Assembly (NCBI GenBank): GCA_021232515.1
Contig: JAJPOQ010000053.1
Location: 1-64,000, forward strand
DNA length: 64,000 bases
Source: Lentisphaeraceae bacterium
Lineage (GTDB): Bacteria > Verrucomicrobiota > Lentisphaeria > Lentisphaerales > Lentisphaeraceae
Direction of reading: 5' to 3'
Shown here: piece by piece, positions 26,431 through 34,493 of the stretch
How the letters are laid out: each line of letters opens with the position of its first letter
Numbering within the stretch: the first letter of the stretch is position 1
The notes under the pieces: generated by a model
What the model saw: the letters and a program-made list of their open reading frames with translations, nothing else
Told to the model about the DNA's origin: nothing
Databases searched by the model: none
Position numbers and translations under genes: made by a program

Positions 26431-26511
26431 TTGAGTATTAAAAAACTCAATAACTTGTAACTTTCGTACTTAGAGTTAACTTTTGAGTCACTTTGAAACT
26501 GGTGTCGGTAT

Positions 26512-27012
26512 ATGGATAATTATTTACCCAATTTTGACGAAATAATCAAAACTGTAGATTTTAACGTCGCTCTACTTTATGCAGTCATTTTAACTTGCTG
26601 CGTCTTGAGTGGGTGCTGGTCAGCCTCTATTGCAGAGAAGAAAGCTCGTGGAACTATCTTGCATCTTCTCTTAGGCTTTTGCCTGCCAATAATCTACCCA
26701 TTGTTAATTTCGATGATTTTGCCATCAAAGTTAAAGAAAGAAGTCATAGAAGAACCAAAAGAAGTAGAAGATGATGATCTCGATCTACCATTTCAGGATC
26801 TAAACTCTGCCTATTTCAAGAAAATCTACTTGGATTCAAGTGGGAATCCTACCGGTCCTTTTATAATTGATACTGAAGATAGTGTAATCAAGGCTGAAGT
26901 TATCGTAGAAGTGCAAGAAGACTTCATAGTTGCCGAAACACTTAACAAAGATAATGAGAGACAGCGACTGAGAGTCCCCTACAGTAAGATGACCAGCTGC
27001 AGTGAAGCCTAA
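26512..27012 (+). CDS. Small membrane protein of unknown function
   Basis: 166 residues. Two membrane segments (about 19-37 and 48-70), then an acidic linker (EEPKEVEDDDLDLP) and a compact C-terminal domain of about 75 residues that looks beta-rich (SAYFKKIYLDSSGNPTGPFIIDTED, VEVQEDFIVAETLNK). I recognise no family. It lies 17 bases before the zinc-ribbon/coiled-coil gene, so the two are likely one operon of membrane proteins. Confidence 0.6.
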   Translation: MDNYLPNFDEIIKTVDFNVALLYAVILTCCVLSGCWSASIAEKKARGTILHLLLGFCLPIIYPLLISMILPSKLKKEVIEEPKEVEDDDLDLPFQDLNSAYFKKIYLDSSGNPTGPFIIDTEDSVIKAEVIVEVQEDFIVAETLNKDNERQRLRVPYSKMTSCSEA

Positions 27013-27029
27013 ATAAAGAGTACAGATAT

Positions 27030-28613
27030 ATGTTAACTTTTGAATTCAATTGCCCTAAGTGCAATACTCCAATTCCGATTACCCAAGACACTGCTGGCGC
27101 TGAATGCCCAGGATGCGGTGTAAAAATTGAGTTTGAAGATGAACAACATATCCTAGATGATGTTCAAGAAACTTCGAATATCGACTTATACCAAACTGCT
27201 GAACAGCAGCAAGTTGATAATAGCGGTAAATTGAACCAAACTATTACGGTTTCCTTCTCTCGAGCAGATATATATGACGCAGTTCCAGGCCTAGCAAGTT
27301 CAGCGGGAAAAACAAAGTCTCCTGCTTGCTCTCAAATACTAAACCCTGGTGTTGCGAAAGCAAAAAGACTTGGCTCTCTCAAAGTTGCAGAGCCTGTGAA
27401 AGACTCTATTTTTGGCGGTGCTGCCACTGGAGCATCTGGTATTTTCAAACCAAATGCATCTGCAGCATCTTTCAAAGGCGCCGCACCTGCTAAACCTATC
27501 GTTCCTCCTCAGCCACAACATACACTTGAAGTTGAACAACCTCTCATAGATTCATCTTCTTCATTAAGCGGTGCATCAATTCAAGACATACAGGCAAGAG
27601 CCATACAAGAAGCTCAACAAAAGCTTGACGAAGAAATAGCGAAGCAGAAAGCTACTTTTGAAGAAATGCAGCGTAAAGCAATTGAAGAAGCAAAAGAAAA
27701 ACTATTTGCTGAAGCTAAACAAAAGGCTGAACTAGAAGCTAAAAAAGCTGAAGAAGAAGCTAAGCAAAGAGCTATCGAAGCTGCTAAACAGAAAGCTATC
27801 GAAGAAGCTAAGCAGAAAGCTATCGAAGAAGCAAAGCAGAAAGCTATCGAAGAAGCAAAGCAGAAAGCTATCGAAGAAGCTAAACAGAAAGCTATCGAAG
27901 AAGCAAAGCAGAAAGCTATCGAAGAAGCAAAGCAAAAAGCTATCGAAGAAGCAAAGCAAAAAGCTGAAGAAGAAGCTAAGCGAAAAGCCGAAGAAGAGGC
28001 TAAGCAAAAAGCTGAAGAAGAAGCTAAGCGAAAAGCTGAAGAAGAAGCTAAGCAAAAAGCTGAAGAAGCTAAGCAAAAAGCTGAAGAAGAAACCAAAAAA
28101 GATGGCGACGACAAGAAAGACGCTGACAAGAAACCTGGACTAAAAAAGCCTACTCCTATTAAAGGAACTGGATTAAAAAAACCTGGTACGGCTAAAAAAG
28201 ACGGCGAAGATAAGAAAGACGCTGACAAGAAAGAAGAAGCTAAAAAAGACGCCGACGACAAGAAAGACGCCGACAAGAAACCTGGACTCAAGAAAGGGCC
28301 TGGACTTAAGAAAGGACCTGGACTCAAAAAAGGCGGCATGAAAAAAGGACCAGCTAAAAAGAGTGCTGGTAATAGTAAACTCAATAGCTTAGCTGCGAAA
28401 GCCAAAAAAGAGCAAGACGGCGAGGAAGGTGAAGGCGGAGAGAAGAAAAAGAAAGCTCCTCGAAGATCTAGAACTGGACTAACAAGAGAGCAGAAAAAAG
28501 AGCTCGACCAACAAGTCGCTGATCAAGCAAAATCAATTAAAAAGAAAATCATCATCGGCAATGTAGTTCTATTTGGTTCTCTACTTGCTTGGTTACTGAT
28601 GAGCAATAATTAA
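27030..28613 (+). CDS. Zinc-ribbon protein with long repeat coiled coil and C-terminal membrane anchor
   Basis: 527 residues. Residues 8-30 are a zinc ribbon (CPKCNTPIPIT...CPGCG). Residues about 185-350 are a single long charged helix, including seven perfect KAIEEAKQ octads (255-310) and KAEEEAKR/Q units, resembling the TolA stalk. Residues about 350-450 are Lys/Asp/Gly-rich with PGLKKG repeats. The last 24 residues contain the only membrane span (KKIIIGNVVLFGSLLAWLLM), so it is probably tail-anchored with the ribbon in the cytoplasm. No enzymatic domain. Function unknown; a scaffold or spacer role is inferred from architecture only. Confidence 0.75.
   Translation: MLTFEFNCPKCNTPIPITQDTAGAECPGCGVKIEFEDEQHILDDVQETSNIDLYQTAEQQQVDNSGKLNQTITVSFSRADIYDAVPGLASSAGKTKSPACSQILNPGVAKAKRLGSLKVAEPVKDSIFGGAATGASGIFKPNASAASFKGAAPAKPIVPPQPQHTLEVEQPLIDSSSSLSGASIQDIQARAIQEAQQKLDEEIAKQKATFEEMQRKAIEEAKEKLFAEAKQKAELEAKKAEEEAKQRAIEAAKQKAIEEAKQKAIEEAKQKAIEEAKQKAIEEAKQKAIEEAKQKAIEEAKQKAIEEAKQKAEEEAKRKAEEEAKQKAEEEAKRKAEEEAKQKAEEAKQKAEEETKKDGDDKKDADKKPGLKKPTPIKGTGLKKPGTAKKDGEDKKDADKKEEAKKDADDKKDADKKPGLKKGPGLKKGPGLKKGGMKKGPAKKSAGNSKLNSLAAKAKKEQDGEEGEGGEKKKKAPRRSRTGLTREQKKELDQQVADQAKSIKKKIIIGNVVLFGSLLAWLLMSNN
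27792..27959 (+). repeat. Seven tandem 24-bp coding repeats
   Basis: Seven units encoding KAIEEAKQ, differing only at synonymous third positions (gct/gca, cag/caa). Related 24-bp KAEEEAKx units continue to about 28090. Near-identity at the DNA level suggests recent expansion or ongoing homogenisation and potential length variation. Confidence 0.9.
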
Positions 28614-28621
28614 GTTTTTAG

Positions 28622-28641
28622 CCCCCTCGACAACGAGGGGG
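28622..28641. terminator. Hairpin between convergent genes
   Basis: CCCCCTCG, 4-base loop, CGAGGGGG: a perfect 8-bp stem between converging genes. T-runs are poor on the plus side; on the minus strand the hairpin is followed by a short TAAAAAC tract. It may act in both directions weakly. Confidence 0.6.
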
Positions 28642-28647
28642 TTAACT

Positions 28648-29073
28648 TTACGAAATAAGAACCGTTGGACAGGTTAATTCATCAACCAGTTCTTCTCCAA
28701 GAGAATCATTAAACAAATTGTAGATCACACCATGGTGATGATTCCCCATCACAACCATATCTGGCTCAAATTTATTAATTTCTTTTAAAACATTTTCTAC
28801 ATCGATGCCCTCAAAAATCACTGCTTGAACATCAATACCCAAACTTTCCATCTCTTGAGCTTTCCCAACTAAGTCACCGTGCTCAAACTTCAATAACCTT
28901 GCCCTTCTATTGCGCTCTTCTGCATCAATTTTCTTATAAAGCTTTTCTGAACTCTCTGGTTCTGCATGAAGTAAAATCAACTTGCTTTCAAACTTGAGAG
29001 CTTGAGCTGCCGCAAAGTCCAACATCTTTCTAGTAAGCTCTGAGAAATCTACTAACGCTACAATATTCTTCAT
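28648..29073 (-). CDS. Universal stress protein (UspA family)
   Basis: 141 residues, one Usp domain. N-terminal NIVALVDFSELTRKML and the C-terminal MVVMGNHHHGVIYNLFNDSLGEELVDELTCPTVLIS correspond to the nucleotide-binding pattern G-x2-G-x9-G-S/T, here imperfect (GNHHHG...NDSL). ATP binding is therefore uncertain. Its ATG overlaps the yaaA stop by one base (TAATG), so it is co-translated with a peroxide-stress gene. Confidence 0.88.
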   Translation of the reverse strand: MKNIVALVDFSELTRKMLDFAAAQALKFESKLILLHAEPESSEKLYKKIDAEERNRRARLLKFEHGDLVGKAQEMESLGIDVQAVIFEGIDVENVLKEINKFEPDMVVMGNHHHGVIYNLFNDSLGEELVDELTCPTVLIS

Positions 29074-29843
29074 TATACTTTCTCCGGACGTGTAAATACT
29101 GGTTCAAATTCAGAGGACTTTTCATCATCAAAAGAATATCCTTCTAGATCAAAATCCTCTAAATTCTCCATTTTTTCAACCTTATTCTGAATAATCCATC
29201 TCGCCATAAGGCCACGAGCTTTTTTAGCGTAAAAGCTTATCACCTTATATTTACCGTTTTTCTCATCTAAAAACTGAGGTGTCACAACCTTGGCCTTCAG
29301 GTCTTTAAGTGAGACAGCTTTGAAATATTCATTTGAAGCCAAATTTACTAAAAAATCATTCGAGGAAAAATCTTCATTCAATTTTTCTGAAATTTTACTT
29401 CCCCAGTATTTATACAAGTTTGTGCCATTTTCATTTTCTAAGCGAGTCCCCATCTCTAAGCGATAAGGCAGCATTTTATCCAAAGGCTTCAAAACTCCAT
29501 ATAAACCAGACAAGATTCTTAAATGGTTCTGAGCATAGTCAATTTCTTTATCAGTTAAATCATATGCAGCTAAACCTTGGTATACATCTCCCTTAAAAGC
29601 AAAAACACTTGCTCTCGACTTAGAATCAGTGAAAGGCATAGACCAATCTTTAAATCTTTCTTCATTTAGCTTTGCGAGTTTAGGAGAAAGCTTCATCAAA
29701 GCTTGAAGATCTTCGTCACTTTTTTCAGAAAGTATATCAACTAACCTTTGAGCTTCTGACTCAAAAACAAAGTCCGAAGTTTTGTCAACAGGCACTTTTG
29801 TTTCAAAGTCTAAAGTCTTAGCCGGCGAGATAACAATTAACAT
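29073..29843 (-). CDS. yaaA: Peroxide stress protein YaaA
   Basis: About 256 residues from the ATG at 29843, where MLIVISPAKTLDF matches the conserved YaaA N-terminus. An upstream in-frame start at 29900 would add 19 non-conserved residues. Other family blocks: FTDSKSRASVFAFKGDVYQGL, DYAQNHLRILSGLYGVLKPLD and YRLEMGTRL. YaaA limits intracellular iron and oxidative DNA damage under peroxide in E. coli. Here it leads a two-gene operon with a universal stress protein. Confidence 0.93.
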   Translation of the reverse strand: MLIVISPAKTLDFETKVPVDKTSDFVFESEAQRLVDILSEKSDEDLQALMKLSPKLAKLNEERFKDWSMPFTDSKSRASVFAFKGDVYQGLAAYDLTDKEIDYAQNHLRILSGLYGVLKPLDKMLPYRLEMGTRLENENGTNLYKYWGSKISEKLNEDFSSNDFLVNLASNEYFKAVSLKDLKAKVVTPQFLDEKNGKYKVISFYAKKARGLMARWIIQNKVEKMENLEDFDLEGYSFDDEKSSEFEPVFTRPEKV

Positions 29844-30055
29844 ATAGTTTTCCATTTCTTTTTCATACAAAATCATAGGGGAACAAGAGTAGATCGTCAA
29901 TATTCACCAGAACAAAAATAAAGCTTCTCTCATGAGAATAGATAAAATATTTTTAGCTTCTTGCAAGAGAGTGATTTTGCGTTACATTTGTCGCTGAATT
30001 TTATTTACAAATAATTTATAACTACATATTAACGATAGCTAAGGAATCAGCACTC

Positions 30056-32149
30056 ATGGCTAGACCTCTAGACAACTTGAGAAATATCGGTATCTCTGCC
30101 CACATTGACTCAGGCAAAACGACCTTAACTGAGCGTATTCTATTTTACACTGGTAGAATTCACGCAATTCACGAAGTACGCGGTAAAGACGGCGTCGGCG
30201 CAACCATGGACCACATGGAGCTTGAGAAAGAGAAAGGTATCACAATTACATCAGCATGTACTTTCTGTGAGTGGGAAACATCTGATAAACTACCTACTGA
30301 AATCAACATCATTGACACACCTGGTCACGTTGACTTCACAATCGAAGTAGAACGCTCACTACGAGTTCTTGACGGTGCTATCCTAGTTCTTTGTGGTACT
30401 TCTGGTGTTCAGTCTCAGTCTATCACTGTTGACCGTCAGATGAAACGTTACGGCGTTCCACGTGTTGCATTCATCAATAAACTTGACAACACAGGTTCAA
30501 ACCCATTTATCGTTGCTGGCCAGTTGAAAGAAAAACTTGGTCTTAACGCTGTTATGTATCAAGTACCAATCGGTGCGGAAGGTACTCTTAAAGGTGTGGT
30601 TGACCTAGTTTCAATGAAAGGTTACGAATTCTCTGGTGACAACGGCGAAAACATCGCTGAAGTTGAAATTCCTGCTGAAGAAGCTGACAAAGCTGCTGAG
30701 AAGCGCGAAGAACTAATCGACGCACTTTCTGACTTCAGTGACGAAATCGCTGAACTTGCAATCATGGAAGAAGAGATCCCAGAAGCTCTTATCCGTAAAG
30801 TTACTCGTGAAGCAACTATTTCACTTGATCTAGTTCCTGTATTCATGGGTTCTGCATACAAGAACGTTGGTGTTCAAAAGCTTCTTGACGCAGTTAACTA
30901 CTACCTTCCTTCTCCTTACGACGTTGAAAACAAAGCTTTCGACCTCGATAACGACGAAGCTGAAGTTATCCTTGAATCTGATGCAAGTAAATCTTTCGTT
31001 GGTTACATCTTCAAACTAGAAGACGGTGCTTACGGTCAGCTTTCTTACATGCGTGTTTACCAAGGTACTCTTGCGAAAGGTACTACTATGTTCAACATGA
31101 GCAATGGTAAGAAGCACAACGTTGGTCGTCTAATGCGCGTTCACTCAAGTGACTCTGAAGATATATCTGAAGCAAAAGCTGGTGATATCGTTGCTGTATT
31201 CGGTATTGACTGTGCATCTGGTACAACTTTCACAGATGGTAAGCATAGCCTTAACATGACTTCAATGTTCGTACCAAACGCGGTTATCGACATGAAGATT
31301 GACCTTGTTGACAGAAAAGCTTCTGCAAATCTTTCAAAAGCTCTTAACCGTTTCCAGAAAGAAGACCCTACTTTCCGTGTTCGTCTAGACGAAGAGTCTG
31401 GCGAAACTATCATCTCTGGTATGGGTGAGCTTCACCTTGAGATCTACATCGAACGTATGAGACGTGAGTACAAAGTAGAACTAGAAGTTGGACAACCTCA
31501 GGTAGCATACCGTGAGTCTGTTGCTCAAGAAGCTTCATTCAACTACACTCACAAGAAACAAACTGGTGGTTCTGGTCAGTTCGGTAAAGTTTCTGGTAAA
31601 ATGATTCCTATCGAAGAAGGTTTCGAGTTCGAAAGTGTTATCTCTGGTGGTAACATTCCTAAGGAATACATCCCTGCTTGTGAAAAAGGTTTCGCTGGTT
31701 GTATGAAAGAAGGTCGTCTAATTGGCTTCCCAGTTGTTGGTATCAAAATCGTTCTTGAAGACGGTTCTTACCACGCAGTTGACTCATCTGACATGGCATT
31801 CCAACAAGCTGCTCGTGGTGCTTTCCGCGAAGCTTATGCTCAAGCTAAGCCAAGTATCCTTGAACCAATCATGAATGTTGAGATTCAAACTCCAACAGAA
31901 TTCCAAGGTACAGTTATGGGTAACCTTAACTCTCGCCGTGGTATCATCGTTGGTACAACTGAAGATGTAGCTCAAACTACAATCGTAGCTGACGTTCCAC
32001 TATCGGAAATGTTCGGTTATGTTGGTGAGCTTCGTTCAATGACTCAAGGTAAAGCTGAATTCACAATGGAATTCAGTAAATACACTACTGTTCCGAAGTC
32101 AATGTCTGATAAGTTGATCAAAGAATACGAAGAGTCTAAGAAGCAATAA
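30056..32149 (+). CDS. fusA: Elongation factor G, mitochondrial-type (spdEFG1-like)
   Basis: 697 residues. GTPase motifs: AHIDSGKT (15-22), DTPGH, NKLD. The five-domain EF-G layout is complete, with GQFGKVSG and GNLNSRRG in domain IV and [24 protein letters not shown] in domain V. The sequence [26 protein letters not shown], then [26 protein letters not shown] and [20 protein letters not shown], is closer to mitochondrial EF-G1 and the bacterial spdEFG1 class than to canonical EF-G, which has DAGKTTTTERILYYTG. It drives ribosome translocation. The gene stands alone with its own terminator; a possible promoter (TTGCAA, 16 bases, TACATT) lies at 29961-29988. Confidence 0.92.
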   Translation: MARPLDNLRNIGISAHIDSGKTTLTERILFYTGRIHAIHEVRGKDGVGATMDHMELEKEKGITITSACTFCEWETSDKLPTEINIIDTPGHVDFTIEVERSLRVLDGAILVLCGTSGVQSQSITVDRQMKRYGVPRVAFINKLDNTGSNPFIVAGQLKEKLGLNAVMYQVPIGAEGTLKGVVDLVSMKGYEFSGDNGENIAEVEIPAEEADKAAEKREELIDALSDFSDEIAELAIMEEEIPEALIRKVTREATISLDLVPVFMGSAYKNVGVQKLLDAVNYYLPSPYDVENKAFDLDNDEAEVILESDASKSFVGYIFKLEDGAYGQLSYMRVYQGTLAKGTTMFNMSNGKKHNVGRLMRVHSSDSEDISEAKAGDIVAVFGIDCASGTTFTDGKHSLNMTSMFVPNAVIDMKIDLVDRKASANLSKALNRFQKEDPTFRVRLDEESGETIISGMGELHLEIYIERMRREYKVELEVGQPQVAYRESVAQEASFNYTHKKQTGGSGQFGKVSGKMIPIEEGFEFESVISGGNIPKEYIPACEKGFAGCMKEGRLIGFPVVGIKIVLEDGSYHAVDSSDMAFQQAARGAFREAYAQAKPSILEPIMNVEIQTPTEFQGTVMGNLNSRRGIIVGTTEDVAQTTIVADVPLSEMFGYVGELRSMTQGKAEFTMEFSKYTTVPKSMSDKLIKEYEESKKQ

Positions 32150-32170
32150 TCTTCTTCTGAGATAAATCTT

Positions 32171-32206
32171 AAGGCCGTACTTTTCGAAGTGCGGCCTTTT
32201 TTATTT
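32171..32206 (+). terminator. Rho-independent terminator after fusA
   Basis: 12-bp stem AAGGCCGTACTT/AAGTGCGGCCTT (one wobble) closed by a UUCG tetraloop and followed by T6. It runs slightly into the 3' end of the convergent parvulin gene. Confidence 0.93.
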
Positions 32207-33178
32207 TATGAAAACTTTAAAGTTTGAAGATTTTAACTGAAGTAGGATATTTTCTTTGAGCTCTTTCATCGCTTGAGCTTTCACTAAAGTTTGAATAAGC
32301 TTGTCTTTTATTGCTTTAAATGGAAGAATACCCGCGGCTCTTCTCTCAAGAACCTTTATAATATGAATTCCCTGCTCACTCTCTAAAGCACCAGAAAACA
32401 TCCCCACTTTCAGTTTGAAAGATTTTCGTAAACTCGGACGAAGCTCTGCTTCTGAAAAATACTGACTACTTTCTTCTGCTGCTAACGACAAAGAAGATCC
32501 ATGTTTCTTTGCTACAGCAGAAAACTCCTGACCCGCAGATAAATCTTTCAATGCTTCGCCAGCTCGTTTTTGAGCCTCTTTCTTAGTAAGCTCATCTCCG
32601 AATGGAAAAAACATCTGGACTATTTTTATAGACTCTTCTTTTGTAAAAGACTTTTCATTATCAAAGTAATAGACTAAAGCATCAGCTTCGCTAACAGTTA
32701 CTTTTTTAAAAACTTGCTCTGAAAAGTACCTATTAATTATTTTTGACTCTGCATAGAATTTTGCAGCTTCTGAAAAATCCAAACCTGTAAACTCAAATTG
32801 CTGCTCTAACTCAAGCTTACCTATTTTTTCTTCTAAGGCGGATAACTCGAGTTCCGCTAATCCTTGATTGATAGACAAACCAGACTTATAAGCCAAATCA
32901 AGATTTGCCTTGCGTTTGTAATAATCGTCCAAAAATGCCAGGCATATATCTCTTAGCTTCACCCTATTTTGTATCTGTGAAACAAGCTTCTTAAGCCTGG
33001 GCTGCAGTAACTTTAAAAAATCAGAATTGCTTAGTTCTTCTCCTTGATATACAGCAACAGTCTCAGGTAAAAAGGTAAAATCATACTTCTCTTTTGCTGT
33101 AGGTGCTAACTCTGACTTCTCTTCAGAGAGCAATAGTGTTGAAGTAGATAAAAGTAGACAGCTTGCGAGTATTCTCAT
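32201..33178 (-). CDS. Periplasmic SurA/PrsA-like peptidyl-prolyl isomerase (parvulin)
   Basis: 325 residues with a signal peptide (MRILASCLLLSTSTLLLSEE). The N-terminal 150 residues are helical as in SurA-type chaperones. The parvulin domain at about 185-295 includes ESIKIVQMFFPF, AGQEFSAVAKKHGSSLS, and the late FSGALESEQGIHIIKVLERRA. Some canonical residues are not clear (the usual GGxLGW is AAEESSQYF), so isomerase activity is uncertain and a chaperone role may dominate. Its start overlaps the MoxR gene stop by 4 bases. Confidence 0.82.
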   Translation of the reverse strand: MRILASCLLLSTSTLLLSEEKSELAPTAKEKYDFTFLPETVAVYQGEELSNSDFLKLLQPRLKKLVSQIQNRVKLRDICLAFLDDYYKRKANLDLAYKSGLSINQGLAELELSALEEKIGKLELEQQFEFTGLDFSEAAKFYAESKIINRYFSEQVFKKVTVSEADALVYYFDNEKSFTKEESIKIVQMFFPFGDELTKKEAQKRAGEALKDLSAGQEFSAVAKKHGSSLSLAAEESSQYFSEAELRPSLRKSFKLKVGMFSGALESEQGIHIIKVLERRAAGILPFKAIKDKLIQTLVKAQAMKELKENILLQLKSSNFKVFIK

Positions 33179-34470
33179 AAAAACTTAGGAATTTCCGGCT
33201 CTCTCACCATTGCCAAGATTTTATTAATAACATCTACTGGGTTTATGCTTTGAGCCTGAGCTTGGAAGTTTAGAGAGATCCTATGACGTAAAACAGGCAC
33301 CGCACATTTACGAATATCATCACAGCTGACATGTAAACGGCCATCCATTGCGGCAAATGCTTTGGCACCCCAAACTAAAAACTGTCCTGCTCTTGGGCCT
33401 GCACCCCATTCGAGTAAGCTAGCAACTTCGTCAATCTTATCTTCACCTTCTAAGCGCGTCGACCTTACCAGTTTCGCAGCATATGAAATAACGTAAGAAG
33501 AAACTTCTATTTGCTGAATTGCACGTTGATACTGTTGAAGCTCGGCAGCATTTAAAATTTGCTTTAGCGGTAAGTCTTGCTTCATTGTCGTTCTACGCAA
33601 GATCTCCTCTTCTTCTCTTAAAGAAGGATAATCCACGTGGACATTGAACATAAAACGGTCTAATTGAGCTTCTGGTAAAACATAAGTACCTTCTTGCTCA
33701 ATCGGGTTCTGAGTTGCTATAACCGTAAATGGACTAGGTAACTTTCGACACTGTTCACTAACTGTTACTTGGTGCTCTTGCATCGCCTCTAGTAGTGCAG
33801 CCTGAGTTTTTGGCGGTGTCCTATTTATTTCATCCGCTAAAAGTAACTGAGTAAAGATAGGCCCTTTAATGAACTTAAAGTCTTTACCACCATCAGATGT
33901 ATTCACCAGTACATTGGTGCCTAAAATGTCAGATGGCATCAAATCTGGTGTAAACTGAATCCTTTTAAAATCTAAGCCTAAAACTTCTGACAAAGAATTT
34001 ACGGTAACTGTTTTTGCTAATCCAGGCACTCCTACCATTAAACAATGGCCTCCGGCAAATACACTGGCCAAAAGTTGCTTCAAAACATCTTCTTGGCCAA
34101 CAATTTTGCGCTTCAGTTCATCTAAAACTGTAGTTACTCGAAGCTGGAAGTCTTTTATGACATCGGCTAAATCTTCGCCGGCCTCAAATCGAAAGTAAAT
34201 ATCGCCTACTCCGAAGAACTGTTGGTCTGAAACATTTGCCTGTCGTATTTTTTCTCGATTGTAGTAGATGCCATTCGTACTTTCCTTATCTATTAAATAA
34301 AGAACGTCGTCTCGCACTTCGAGAGTCGCATGTATTTTAGAAATCGATTTATCTGCAACAACTATATCTGCCTGGCCTTTGCCTCTACCTATTGTCTGAA
34401 CGCCTTCACTTAGATAAAAAACCTTACCTAAATTCTCTCCTTCAACAACGACTATACGTGGTTTACCCAA
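33175..34470 (-). CDS. FHA domain-MoxR AAA+ ATPase fusion
   Basis: 431 residues. Residues 1-100 are an FHA domain with the phosphothreonine-binding residues in place: G28-R29, S42 and H47 in DKSISKIHATL, T65-N66 in STNG. Residues about 108-431 are a MoxR ATPase: Walker A GVPGLAKT (147-154), Walker B LLLADE (209-214), sensor VIATQNPIEQEGTYVLPEAQLDRF, and the MoxR lid. MoxR proteins remodel partner proteins. The FHA domain suggests recruitment by a phosphorylated target, fitting the adjoining kinase-like gene. Most MoxR proteins lack an FHA domain. The upstream gene is 23 bases away and the parvulin gene overlaps downstream. Confidence 0.92.
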   Translation of the reverse strand: MGKPRIVVVEGENLGKVFYLSEGVQTIGRGKGQADIVVADKSISKIHATLEVRDDVLYLIDKESTNGIYYNREKIRQANVSDQQFFGVGDIYFRFEAGEDLADVIKDFQLRVTTVLDELKRKIVGQEDVLKQLLASVFAGGHCLMVGVPGLAKTVTVNSLSEVLGLDFKRIQFTPDLMPSDILGTNVLVNTSDGGKDFKFIKGPIFTQLLLADEINRTPPKTQAALLEAMQEHQVTVSEQCRKLPSPFTVIATQNPIEQEGTYVLPEAQLDRFMFNVHVDYPSLREEEEILRRTTMKQDLPLKQILNAAELQQYQRAIQQIEVSSYVISYAAKLVRSTRLEGEDKIDEVASLLEWGAGPRAGQFLVWGAKAFAAMDGRLHVSCDDIRKCAVPVLRHRISLNFQAQAQSINPVDVINKILAMVREPEIPKFL

Positions 34471-34493
34471 CCTAAATCTCCTAGATACAACTG

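Noticed and set aside
26431-26462. Hairpin TTGAGT/ACTCAA after murJ as terminator
   Set aside because: Only six base pairs with weak AT content, and no T-run follows.
27614-28405. 263-codon open frame antisense to the repeat protein gene
   Set aside because: It is the complement of a Lys/Glu/Ala-rich repeat, giving a Ser/Ala/Phe low-complexity product with no ribosome site.
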